Shown piece by piece: positions 24,201 through 32,335 of a stretch of 49,040 nt of DNA. The position numbers and the translations under genes were made by a program. The notes under the pieces were generated by a model. The model did not search any database, was not told where the DNA came from, and saw only the letters and a program-made list of their open reading frames with translations. Every line of letters begins with the position of its first letter. Position 1 is the first letter of the stretch. The DNA lies in assembly GCF_001949145.1 (NCBI RefSeq), contig NW_019091392.1:156675-205714 (forward strand), given 5' to 3'. The DNA is from Acanthaster planci. Lineage: Eukaryota; Echinodermata; Asteroidea; Valvatida; Acanthasteridae.

Positions 24201-27200
24201 GATTATTACCATCATTTATTACATAAATATGGAGGTTGACCGATTTTGCTTTCTTGTAATATACATTGTAAATCGGCATATTCAAAGAGCTTGCTTGTGT
24301 TTTAGGGAACCTGGCGGGGTTCGCTGTTTATGAAAATATATATAAAAACAACTTTTCTATGGCGCTCTACCTACCCAAACAGTCACTACATGTGCAAATT
24401 TCCCATGCACGCATTGCTATTTGCTGAAAAGACTATCATCCAAGATGCCCTATGACCTCCCACTAAGCATCGTGGTCTCGCCGCCATGTTCGTCCTTTTC
24501 TCAGTGCCGTATCACAACGGACGTGTCTTTTAAGACATCTTCAAGTTTTTCGAGTTCCATTTTCGCTATATGGTTGTGTGTTGACTTTAATCATCCATTC
24601 ATCGTTTCTGAATAAACCTTTACCTTGTGTGATTTTATTCTTGTTAGTAAGAGTATTTTTTCATTGCTTTTTGGTGCCCTTTTCTCTCTTTTTGTTGCCC
24701 TTTTCTCTCTTTTTGTTTGTGTGCATTCTGCAGGTGTTTACCGTCAGTGTTACAAGGAACGGTCAACCCTACACTCCCCACAGGCCAGGCCGCTTGAGTG
24801 GGCGCATTCACACTTTAATAGCAGCCCATATAATCCACACAATCCTAGCTGCATGAGAGGGCGGATTGTAATTTCAGCAGTTCTTCCCTTGTAACTGCTT
24901 GAGTGGGTGTTCCCTTATTTAAGCAGCCATTGTGGATTATGGCCTAACCACTTCAGTGGACGACTCTTGATAAGAGGTAGGACGGGGACAAGGCCTAGCT
25001 GCATGGGTGCTTCACCCATGTATGTGGCTCTCATGAGGATATAGGCCTTAGCCGCGAGCAGAGGGGTCTCTAACGGGATGTGCCTCCTGCTCAACACTCA
25101 TGCACAGGAGCCTACTGATACGGCTAGATCGAGCCCACATTGTTTGCATGAGCTCTGATCTCTTATGGAATGAGGGCAAGGCCAAGCCGCACGAGTTGGT
25201 GCTCCGTTTCCTAAGCGGCTCAGACGAGGACTCCAGCCTTAACCACAATGCTAAATTCCGCAGTAGTCAGATTCCCAATCCCCTGGTGATTTCTGACTTA
25301 TAAAAATTCTATTTCTCTGCCCTCCACAGACTGTCTAGTCAACTGAGCCAGCACCTCCACCGACCATCGAAGACCCAACGAGTCGGCTTATAGAAGGCCT
25401 ATGGCTCACAAAAGCCAGTGGACCAACAGGGCTCCTCTTCCCACACCACCGCAACGGCTACCAGCCGCCATACCTCTGCTACACGCAAGGCCGAATCCTC
25501 GGTAGTGCCAACCGACCCGACACCTAGTCGGCCTCATACCGACAACATCAGGACGGGATCCCCGTGCTCCACCATGTCAGGCCCACCTGATGACTCCTCA
25601 GCCCATGGTGCCGGGACACCCAACAAGAACCCACCGGGCACCGCGGAGCCTACCGGGCCATGGCTTCAGACCTCCACAACACTTCCGTGGCTCTGGCTCC
25701 CAGCTTGGTATCCCCGGAAATCCAGGACCTTCCTCGGCTGGCCCTTCGCTACAAGAAGACGGCGTCTGTACCAGCCAAGCTCCTGCCTGCCCCCCAGGGT
25801 ATCAACCTCTGACCTTACCCACTGCGTCGGCTGCTGATTCACCCCTGTGTTCCAGACCAGAGGGCTAGCATTCTTCTTCTCCTTCAACGGTTGCCTTGAA
25901 GGCCAAGAAGAACAATGGATGACAGCGTTCCAGTCTATCATGGAATCTCTGTCCTCCCTAGTCCACTGCCTGAGCAACAGACCCGCACGCGGCTGTCACT
26001 GCCCTGGACCCGGACTTTTTGCTCTCAGCTCCTGCAGCCTCAACCCGCTCTGCAGTCACGGACGACTACTCGCAGCGTGCAACTTATTGAAGCTTGACCC
26101 AAGAGGGCTTGTCTTTCCCGGAACATTCTGTCATGTACGGGAGCACCCACGGGTCTGACCCTGGCATGACTGCACCTCACTACGAGTAGCAGACACCATC
26201 GTCAAGAGAAGACAACACCGACTCGGTGGGCGACCTCACCCCCTCTGAGGGCTGGCTTCGTCTCCTTCAACGTGATACGATCCAAGTCCTCGGCCTTCCA
26301 GCTCCCTCTCCCCCAAAAGGGACACCAGTAATGTCTCCTTGAAATGCCACGCGACCAGACTGGAATCTTTGAGTCCAACTTTCCTAGAGATTCCACTTGA
26401 CTGCTCTTGCATCGAGATATTCGATTCAATCAGCAAGGCCGCATGCTGGCGCCCTTATCCTTGTAAGGCCCTGACTTACTACCACTTCCCAAGCGAGGAC
26501 CACGATAACTTCCTATCAGTACCGGAAATTCCCAACGTAGCTAGGGACAAAATCACCACTGACTCGGGCAAGCCTCCCCTGAAGTTGATCTTCCATGATG
26601 GTGACAAGTCTCGCCTCGAGACAGCCCAGGTTAAACTGGACAAGGCTTCTCGCCTCAGTCTACGCTGTTCGGCCTTTGTCCTTTTCCTCTCAGAAAACAT
26701 CGCATGCGGCTGCGAGAGGAACTTGCCAGTGTCCCAAAATTTTGCGGCCCTGGTGCTTTGGGGCCTTGGCGAGGGCCTGGCCCTCACCTTCGAGCTATTC
26801 ACGCAGATTTCCTGCCTGGTTTCCTCTACCCGCAGAGCCAGTGCCTCAGAGGTGATGCATATTCCTCATGAAGGCGTAAAATCTAGACTCTAAGATCTCC
26901 GACTTTCGCTCCCACCTTCTGGCAAGGATCTCTTCACACGTGGGAAATTTGCATATGTACTGACTGTTTGGGTAGGTATTCTCTAGTAGACCCGACCCAC
27001 ACAGTTAATGTGGGGAGGATTTTATTTGGCAGAAAAAAATGAACTAAAAAGTCCTCCAACTCTTCTTGGTTATTGCTCAGATAAGGCAACCAAGTCGGCC
27101 CGCCATGAGTAAAGGTAAAATACTGCCCAAATAAGCAACTAAGCAAGGGGCAGCTGCTTAACCAAACTTCGGCGAAACACTCGTCCACATACATGTATCT

Positions 27201-30200
27201 GAAGCATCGGATTCATACACGTGAGTTGGGGTCGCCAGCTTTAACATCACGCTGCCAGCACCGGTGCAGTGGGCCGACAACTCAACTTGCTACACTCTTC
27301 CTTTGCGGACGTCTCAGAAATTTTAACGGAGATTCATCCAGTAGCAAAATTGTTACGCGCAGTGTGGAGACCAATTGAAACAGTCATTATATACATGTGG
27401 CCATTACCAGTGCCAGCCCAATTGCTCCATGTAATTCAACCATGTTGACTCATTTATAGACAAACAAATAATCCTTTTGGAAAATTTGAATTGTCATTGA
27501 AAATACTTTATAAAATGTGTCGTAGTGGAATTTGGGGGAGGAGGGAACATTTCAAAACAAAAGTAGACGGGGGTTGCCAGAATGGAAAATTTCGGAGGGG
27601 TATGGAAACGGTATTGGGATAAAAAACAGAATCGTCTGCTGCCCCAAGCGAAAAGCAGCATAAAATATTTGCCTTCTGTAAAACGGTAGACCTGTTGGTT
27701 TGTTGCATACATCTGTAATCATACTTATCCGATTCAAAACTGTGCAGGAATTCAAGACCCGGTGAGTATCACGTTCGCACAATCATTGTTCGTGATTTCT
27801 GTTGTGTTCCTTAGTTGTGTGCCTGCCGTTCGCGTTGTGCATGTTTCGCAAAGTCTTCGCAGATCGTTCACGTATCTTCGCAAACGGAGCTTCGGAAACT
27901 GTGGTTGTAGACTCTTCCCATTGATGGCTGCCGAATATTTGCGAGTCGGTAGCTATCTTCGCGGAGGAAATAGACTTCCCACGAAAGTAATTTTTAAAGA
28001 AAAGCGCCCCCGTTCCCAAATAATTATTCATGTTAAATTCTTTGCGCATAGTGAAAATATTTTTGATCAGTAGGGTAGGTATGCTAGAGGTCAAGGGGGT
28101 TGTGTATAAAGGTCACTGGCATTGAAGAACAATGTAACACTCTCTTACTGTTTTTACATACCGTATCATAATCCCAAAAAAGCAGACTACATAACCACAC
28201 AACACATCATTCGAAGTTTCGTTAGGTACAGTAGATCAACACACATTGAAGATGTGTTAGCCCGCCACAGCGTGTAGCACTTTACGTGTAATGCAAGTAA
28301 TATGGACTCATTTACCCCTTAACGCTGGGATTCTTTTGACCGCAACTGCGGGGCTGCAGTATGCCCAGTATGCAAAGCCCTGTCCAGCAGCAGGTCCACA
28401 TTGAAACCACAGGTGAATGATGAATAGAATGTATGTGTGGTATGCTCGAATCCTCACACAAAGCTGTAACCGTCTACTGGCGTTAACCCCTTCATACCTG
28501 GGTTGTGTGGGGATTAGTGCATACCACACAAACAGTCTATTCACCATGCACCTGCAGTTTCAATGTGGGCCTGCTGCTGGACAGAGCTTTGCGCACTGGG
28601 CATACCACAGCCCAGCAGTCACGGTCAAAAGAATCCCGGCTTGAAGGGGTTAAGGGTATTCAAAGGGCGTGCTTCATGTTGCATGATGGTGTTTCATATC
28701 GAACAGCCCCACACATCCTTGGTAGGAGTCTATATTTTGACATGAACTTAGCTGGTTCCTAACGAAATACAAATTCCTGCACTACTGTCATGTTACCAGT
28801 GAGGCTGATGTCACAGTTATAATGCGTATAACATACATGTACATGTACTCGCATGCAGGCATTTGGCTAGTGATCGCTTTACGCTGATACCAGTACATTA
28901 TGGACATGTATGTTTGGTGAGAACAAATAAAGATGACTCCACAAAAGTATTTACTATGATCCCTGTACACAGGTATAAAAATATTTGTTAACAGAAAATG
29001 TCAACAAATGCTTCTCTATTGGGAATTAATATAGAACTCCTAATTTACGTATGTTTTCTGTATACAGAGGACAAAAGAATTTAGTGTATTTACAGACATT
29101 AGTTTGTTTCCAAGTGCTTTTCCATGCCCATTACCATTTTATTAAGATTTAAGACATAACCTTCCCAACTCAAAAGAAAATACTTGAAGTTTTAACAAAA
29201 AATACCTCCCTATTGTAATCCAAATCTTGTCATGCCAATTCAATCTCTTTTGGGGTGGTGCTCTGGATAGAAATCCTTACTAATAATTACCAAATAAATT
29301 GTATTCACATTTCTATTAAAGGTGGCACAAGTCAGAAACAAAAGTTTAAAATCATTACTGTTTGTGTTTAATTCCAAGCACTGGTTGAGAGGTTTTTCAC
29401 AGGCCATGAAAGTTCAAAGAATTGTCCTGATTTACCATACCACATATCATAGATAAAACAAGCCAATTTCTGGGGTAGTAACTTTGTGCTGAGTGGTTCG
29501 GATTGTGGCCACATCTTCATTTGGGATCAACACACTGCTGAGCTTGTCATGCTACTAGAAGGTGACAGACATGTAGTCAATTGTGTCCAGCCACACCCTT
29601 TTGATCACTGTGAGTAGACTACAGTTAGGTGTACTGATATATTTTCTTTTCTATTAACCACTACCTGCCGGGGACTCCGAAATTCCAGCCGTATGGTTTA
29701 TATGTGTGGCCGGGGTCTCCGAACTCGTACAAAGTAAACAGGGCCCTGTAACAAAAGACCGTACTGCGAACAAAAGACCAGGCTGCTGGGCATTACCAGC
29801 ATTTTTCACTCTCAAAAGTGGTGATAATCCAGCGTTGTTTTGAAACCGTATGCCAGGGTTTGGGGCATTGAGAGCAAGCGGACTACCACCGGGGACAAAA
29901 GCTCTCCACCACCGCAGCGATGAGCCACACAGCACCACTGCATGCTAATCTGGCCCCTATTGAAAAGAGGTCAGCAGTGCACTATTAAAGCCAGGTTCGT
30001 GAACAAAAGACAGTTGTATAACACCGCACAATCTGGGCTCTGTTTACAAGGCTGCAGGCGTGGCTGAAATATTCGGGCGTCAATGAAGGTCACCTGTCAA
30101 CTTAGAGTAGTGCCTAAATATTACTCTGTGCAGCTATAAACGACTGTTAAATGGAATGATGAATTATTGAAGGATTTGAAAATGGAAAAAAGGATAGTCA

Positions 30201-31912
30201 TGCCGGCCCAAAATCATCAACGTTGAAAAATGCCCCGGCACGAAGTGGTTAAAGATGTGACTGTTCTCATGAGCTTTGATTCAAAGAATCAAAAGACTTT
30301 AAGTTAGCTATATCTATAACCTTTGCAGCATTTATTATGGCTTCAGACACCATTGTTATCACACTTCGGCATAGATTACCGTTCTAGTCAGAATATTAAA
30401 CTTCCTTGGCAAGCTATGTGAAATGTTGCCTTTATAATTTTGTCAGGGTTGGCTACTAGTGGTATTGACTATGATGTTAAGCTATGGTCTCCAACAGCAG
30501 AGATGGCCAGCGTACCTGATGATGCAGCAGAGGTGAGGAAACAGTCATGAGTAATCGTCATCAGGGAAAGTCTTGAACCCAAGAATGTAGCAAGTAAAAT
30601 CAGACAGATCCCTCTACTAAGTTGGTTACTTGCCAGCGATATCTTCAGTCTGACATCTCTTTTTTGTCTCATGTTGTGCATACGAGCACGCCATTGTACA
30701 CCAACAGAATAATCAGATGGGCTTACATGTTTGTTTTTTAATTGTTTAATTTCAGGTGATGAGAATTAATGAACTAATGCTTGATGAGACTCGGGATACT
30801 ATAACAGTGCCACCATCGTTCATGCTACGCATGCTTGCCTCCCTCAATCATCTCAGAGAAGGTATATCTACCTAGATATATGGTCATAGCAATTACTTTT
30901 TTGAGCAAAAGTTTACATATACTTGGACTGAAGGTATTTAATTACAGTTTTTAAGACCGCCAATAAAGACTGTTAAGACCCCCAATAAAGACTCTGGCAA
31001 CACATCCATTTTATTTACAGGAACTGAAAATAAATTTGTAACTACATAAGCTGATTGATTTGCCATTGAAGAGGAATGTTTACCAAGAATAAATAGTCTT
31101 AAAACTTCTAATTAAATGTTTATATTCTAACTGTGTGTAAACTTCTGAACATAAATGTATTGGATGTCCCCAAAAAGGTTGGTCACAAAGTGGAAAGGGG
31201 CTAAGATATGTACATAATGGGTCATTGCAAACGAATTCAACATGATTTTTTCACCCAAGCCTCACAGGTTGGAAGGGTACTTGTGTCATGATAAGCCTGT
31301 ATGAGAAACCTTCATGACTGCTTTCTTTAATTTCACTTAAAATTTTTTTAAATTTGGGTCCTCAAACTTCTGAATTACCTCTGAACTCTACACACTTCCA
31401 TTTCATGAATTATTGGACCCACAAAACCAAGTTTAGTATTGTTTTCAAGCTCTTTGATTGACCTTCATTTCATAAATAAGACCTAAATCATAACATGAAG
31501 GGCAGAGAAAGTGCATAGCAAAATGACCCTTGACTTTAAATTACAAATAAGTGTAGTTCAAATTTCGTTAACTTTTTCCAAAAGTTGGTTTTACCATTAG
31601 TATTTATGTTGGGAAATTTCTTCATTGGGCCTCCGTAAGTTTTCAAGTTGAGATTTGTTGAAGATGTCTTTTGCATGGAAAAACACACACATTATGGTTA
31701 TAGTATAAATTACGACTATTGAGCTTCAGTATCTTGGATGCATTTCCCTGGTCAAGCTTCACTGAAATGCATGTATGTAATTAATGACAGAATCCAAAAA
31801 AGTCATGTTGTCAAAGCCGGAGTGTAAAAGCAGTTTTGTTTCATTTAACATAGAACGTAGACGGTCCCGAGAATCACCATCTAGCAGTGACAGTACAGAA
31901 GATGAAAGCTGA
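12119..31912 (+). CDS. DCAF6: DCAF6-like CUL4-DDB1 substrate receptor, 3' six exons
   Basis: Six exons at 12119-12226, 16172-16355, 29453-29609, 30447-30532, 30756-30861 and 31854-31912 join in consistent phase to a 232-residue C-terminal part with a stop at 31910. Order: acidic/Ser patch, Arg-rich stretch, a charged helix ([20 protein letters not shown]), then the last WD40 repeats ([42 protein letters not shown]), then [20 protein letters not shown] and [11 protein letters not shown]. This block follows vertebrate DCAF6 (NRIP) closely; DCAF8 is more distant. DCAF6 is a WD40 adaptor that brings substrates to CUL4-DDB1 ubiquitin ligase. The 5' exons are not seen. No in-frame disruption is present, and purifying selection is evident from the conserved motifs. 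Introns hold most of the window's MITEs. Confidence 0.9.
12754..13302. mobile_element. MITE with CCCTACT termini, rich in CAATTG
   Basis: The left end reads CCCTACTGAAAATG (12754-12767) and the right end is its near-perfect inverse, CATTTTTAGTAGGG (13289-13302). The 549 bp interior holds more than a dozen CAATTG palindromes and many ACCAATTGA/CCATTTGAA variants, plus an internal ~80 bp partial duplication (GCATCCCATTTGAAA at about 13070 and 13142). No ORF of known type. The flanks share only CA, so the target duplication is unclear. It lies in the DCAF6 intron 12227-16171. Confidence 0.8.
13873..14103. mobile_element. TTAA-flanked MITE (piggyBac-type ends)
   Basis: TTAA at 13873-13876 and 14100-14103 flank a 223 bp element whose ends are CCCTAACC and GGTTAGGG. 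The sub-terminal block CTAACCTTCCCC is also inverted at about 14064. A near-perfect hairpin (CACAGAATTAAAC / GTTTAATTCTGTG, about 13900-13934) lies near the left end. TTAA target sites with CCC/GGG ends are the piggyBac hallmark. Non-autonomous; no ORF. Confidence 0.8.
14104..15480. other. Intronic non-coding stretch
   Basis: DCAF6 intron sequence with no recognised exon or element. One direct repeat of about 31 bp begins at 15319 and recurs at 15788 (GGCAATCAAGGAAGC core), spanning the assembly gap, which suggests a local duplication. Confidence 0.5.
15493..15594. repeat. Inverted repeat around an assembly gap
   Basis: AGAAAGTAGGTTTG (15493-15506) and its exact complement CAAACCTACTTTCT (15581-15594) face each other across 59 undetermined bases (15518-15576). 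A palindromic or foldback structure would explain why the assembly failed here. The arms may be termini of a MITE whose centre is missing. Confidence 0.7.
16172..16355 (+). CDS. DCAF6: DCAF6 exon (helix and start of WD repeat)
   Basis: Acceptor CAG ending 16171, donor GTGAGT at 16356. It encodes the helical [20 protein letters not shown] segment and ends with [12 protein letters not shown], the A-strand entry of a WD repeat. It ends in phase 0. A decayed copy of its last 53 bp is present at 28079-28134. Confidence 0.9.
16391..19205 (+). repeat. Left arm of giant foldback
   Basis: Inverse of 22605-28075 (without the nested DIRS copy). Good matching blocks: 16430-16660 with 27800-28010, 17010-17340 with 27060-27420, 17790-18560 with 23240-24130, and 18590-19205 with 22605-23230. 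A 33 bp stretch near the outer end is deleted relative to the right arm. The minus strand at 19243-18956 has a Cys-rich open frame (CCEMCEKC, then [10 protein letters not shown]) also readable in the right arm; it might be a transposase remnant, not identified. It contains the palindrome ATAAACTGCAGTTTAT (also in the right arm). Confidence 0.8.
20215..20535. repeat. 160 bp tandem duplication
   Basis: Two diverged copies offset by 160 bp. Compare GCACCTTGGAGTCATT at 20261 with GCACCTTGGATTCATT at 20421, and GGACTCTATGAAATTG at about 20323 with the same word at about 20485. Non-coding, in the foldback spacer. Confidence 0.85.
21427..22035 (+). repeat. Third, direct copy of foldback arm segment
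   Basis: GAAGTAGAGAATAAACAC followed by GTTAGCATGGCAG at about 21435 repeats 17790-17825 in the same orientation. Similarity continues with GCAAAAATG/GCAGAAATG-type variants through ATTGTTTGGTGCTTTCTGA (about 21908, compare 18141) and the GGACCTTGCC stretch. So this segment exists three times: left arm, spacer (direct) and right arm (inverted). Confidence 0.8.
22109..22517. mobile_element. TTAA-flanked MITE, CCCCTT ends
   Basis: TTAA at 22109-22112 and 22514-22517. The element (22113-22513, 401 bp) begins CCCCTTCGCACAGGGA and ends with the inverse type TCCCTTAGTCAAGGGG. The CCCCTT terminus is shared with the foldback MITE at 28315-28649. No ORF of known type. It is inserted in the spacer next to the inner end of the right arm. 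Confidence 0.8.
24357..27019 (+). mobile_element. DIRS-like element, gag-only deletion derivative
   Basis: The ends carry inverted terminal repeats: CTACCTACCCAAACAGTC near 24368 and GACTGTTTGGGTAGG near 26963, each followed inward by the GCAAATTTCCCA / TGGGAAATTTGCATA block shared with the DIRS copy at 34436-39748. TTTT at 24353-24356 and 27020-27023 flanks it, consistent with a short target duplication. The interior has only the leader and gag-like region; RT, RNase H and recombinase are absent. It inserted into the right arm of the foldback, splitting sequence that is contiguous in the left arm. Confidence 0.8.
25418..26893 (+). pseudogene. DIRS gag-like ORF1, gag-only copy
   Basis: A Pro/Ser/Thr-rich N-terminal portion (open from 25418, frame-shifted near 25840) is followed by a 184-residue segment at 26339-26893. 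That segment contains [40 protein letters not shown] and [20 protein letters not shown]. The block with SxRxxLRCSAF and the STRR-A-M-HIP stretch is characteristic of DIRS ORF1 and is paralleled in the copy at 35415-36311. The frame stops at 26891, only about 50 bp before the terminal repeat. A packaging or structural role is presumed for gag-like proteins. Confidence 0.65.
28079..28134 (+). pseudogene. Decayed copy of DCAF6 exon end
   Basis: This sequence is homologous, in the same orientation, to the last 53 bp of the DCAF6 exon ending at 16355. Shared words are GTGTATAAAGGTCA (identical), ATGCTAGAGGTCAAG versus ATGCCAGAAGTCAAG, and GAAGAACAATG versus CAAGAACAATG. It has a 3 bp insertion, a 1 bp deletion producing TGA, and no GT donor after the ATG (TAACAC instead of GTGAGT). 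It begins three bases after the right end of the giant foldback. Confidence 0.8.
28311..28653. mobile_element. Foldback MITE with ~150 bp arms, TTAA-type
   Basis: The left arm (28315 to about 28460) and right arm (about 28500-28649) are inverted copies: GGGATTCTTTTGACCG / CGGTCAAAAGAATCCC, GTCCAGCAGCAGG / CTGCTGCTGGAC, TGTGTGGTATGC / GCATACCACACA. The right end AAGGGG abuts TTAA (28650-28653); the left end CCCCTT abuts TTTA (28311-28314), a one-base change from TTAA. A further TTAACCCCTTC motif stands at the hinge (28484). Non-autonomous, piggyBac-like ends. Confidence 0.85.
28654..29452. other. Intronic non-coding stretch
   Basis: DCAF6 intron between the foldback MITE and the WD40 exon. 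No exon or element recognised; one ACATGTACATGTA motif at about 28835. Confidence 0.6.
29453..29609 (+). CDS. DCAF6: DCAF6 exon (WD40 core)
   Basis: Acceptor ATAG ending 29452, donor GTGAGT at 29610. It encodes [20 protein letters not shown] and [18 protein letters not shown], and ends [12 protein letters not shown] plus one base. This is the most conserved block of the DCAF6/DCAF8 group. Confidence 0.95.
29654..30252. mobile_element. TTAA-flanked MITE, CCACTWCSTGCCGGGG ends
   Basis: TTAA at 29654-29657 and 30249-30252. The left terminus CCACTACCTGCCGGGG and the right terminus CCCCGGCACGAAGTGG are inverted with two mismatches, enclosing 591 bp without a known ORF. The repeated word GAACAAAAGAC occurs internally (near 29769 and 30000). 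It sits in the intron between the exons ending 29609 and starting 30447. Confidence 0.85.
30447..30532 (+). CDS. DCAF6: DCAF6 exon (last WD repeat)
   Basis: Acceptor TCAG ending 30446, donor GTGAGG at 30533. It encodes [19 protein letters not shown] and SVPDDAAE. The split codon with the previous exon gives Trp. Confidence 0.95.
30756..30861 (+). CDS. DCAF6: DCAF6 exon (post-propeller motif)
   Basis: Acceptor TTCAG ending 30755, donor GTATAT at 30862. It encodes [20 protein letters not shown] and [15 protein letters not shown], the conserved stretch that follows the propeller in DCAF6. Confidence 0.95.
30862..31853. other. Last DCAF6 intron, non-coding
   Basis: AT-rich intron with a short tandem duplication (ACCGCCAATAAAGACT / ACCCCCAATAAAGACT at about 30956-30993). 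No other structure seen. Confidence 0.7.
31854..31912 (+). CDS. DCAF6: DCAF6 terminal exon
   Basis: Acceptor ATAG ending 31853. It encodes [18 protein letters not shown] and stops at TGA 31910-31912. The last 13 codons including the stop are the first unit of the 40 bp minisatellite that follows (31871-32335). Human DCAF6 also ends in an acidic tail. Confidence 0.85.
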
Positions 31913-32335
31913 AATCACCATCTAGCAGTGACAGTGCAGATGACGATAGCTGAATCACCATCTAGAAGTAACAGCACAGATGATGATAGCAGAATCGCCA
32001 TCTTGCAGCGACAGTACCAATGATGATAGCTGAAATCACCATCTTGCAGTGACAGTACTGATGATGATAGCAGAATCGCTATCTTGCAGTGATAGTACCA
32101 ATGAAGATAGCTGAAGTCACCATCTTGCATTGACAGTACTGATGATGATAGCTGAAATCACCATCTTGCAGTGACAGTACAGATGATGATAGCTGAAATC
32201 ACCATCTAGAAGTAACAGCATAGATGATGATAACAGAATCACCATCTTGCAGTGACAATACTGATGATGATAGCTGAAATAACCATCTTGCAGTGACAGT
32301 ACAGATGATGATAGCAGAATCACCATCTTGCAGTG
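31871..32335 (+). repeat. 40 bp minisatellite starting in DCAF6 coding end
   Basis: Eleven full units of 40-41 bp and one partial unit of the form GAATCACCATCTTGCAGTGA + CAGTACAGATGATGATAGCT. The first unit is coding ([12 protein letters not shown] and stop); the rest are 3' untranslated. The units fall into variants ending AGCT or AGCA, often in alternation, which hints at an 80 bp higher-order dimer. Because the period is not a multiple of three, later copies would not stay in frame. Confidence 0.95.

Larger units (their letters stand above)
16391..28075. mobile_element. Giant foldback element in DCAF6 intron
   Basis: The outer ends are CCCTAC (16391) and GTAGGG (ending 28075), flanked by TA on both sides. 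Two arms of about 2.8 kb are inverted copies: left 16391-19205, and right 22605-28075 minus a nested element at 24357-27019. A 105 bp sample near the outer end matches at about 90 percent by eye. The 3.4 kb between the arms contains a TTAA MITE, a 160 bp tandem duplication and a third partial copy of arm sequence. No intact transposase was found. TA flanks and inverted ends suggest a DNA transposon, possibly composite. It fills almost the whole 13.1 kb intron. Confidence 0.75.
22605..28075 (-). repeat. Right arm of giant foldback (with nested insert)
   Basis: Inverse of 16391-19205. Without the nested DIRS-like element (24357-27019) the arm is about 2.8 kb, the same length as the left arm. 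A segment corresponding to roughly 17400-17500 of the left arm is missing beside the insertion. It ends GATCAGTAGGG|TA at 28075, mirroring TA|CCCTACCAATC at 16391. Confidence 0.8.

Noticed and set aside
16391-28075. Polinton/Maverick-type large DNA transposon
   Set aside because: No polymerase B, integrase, ATPase or capsid signature between the arms, and the spacer is too short and non-coding.
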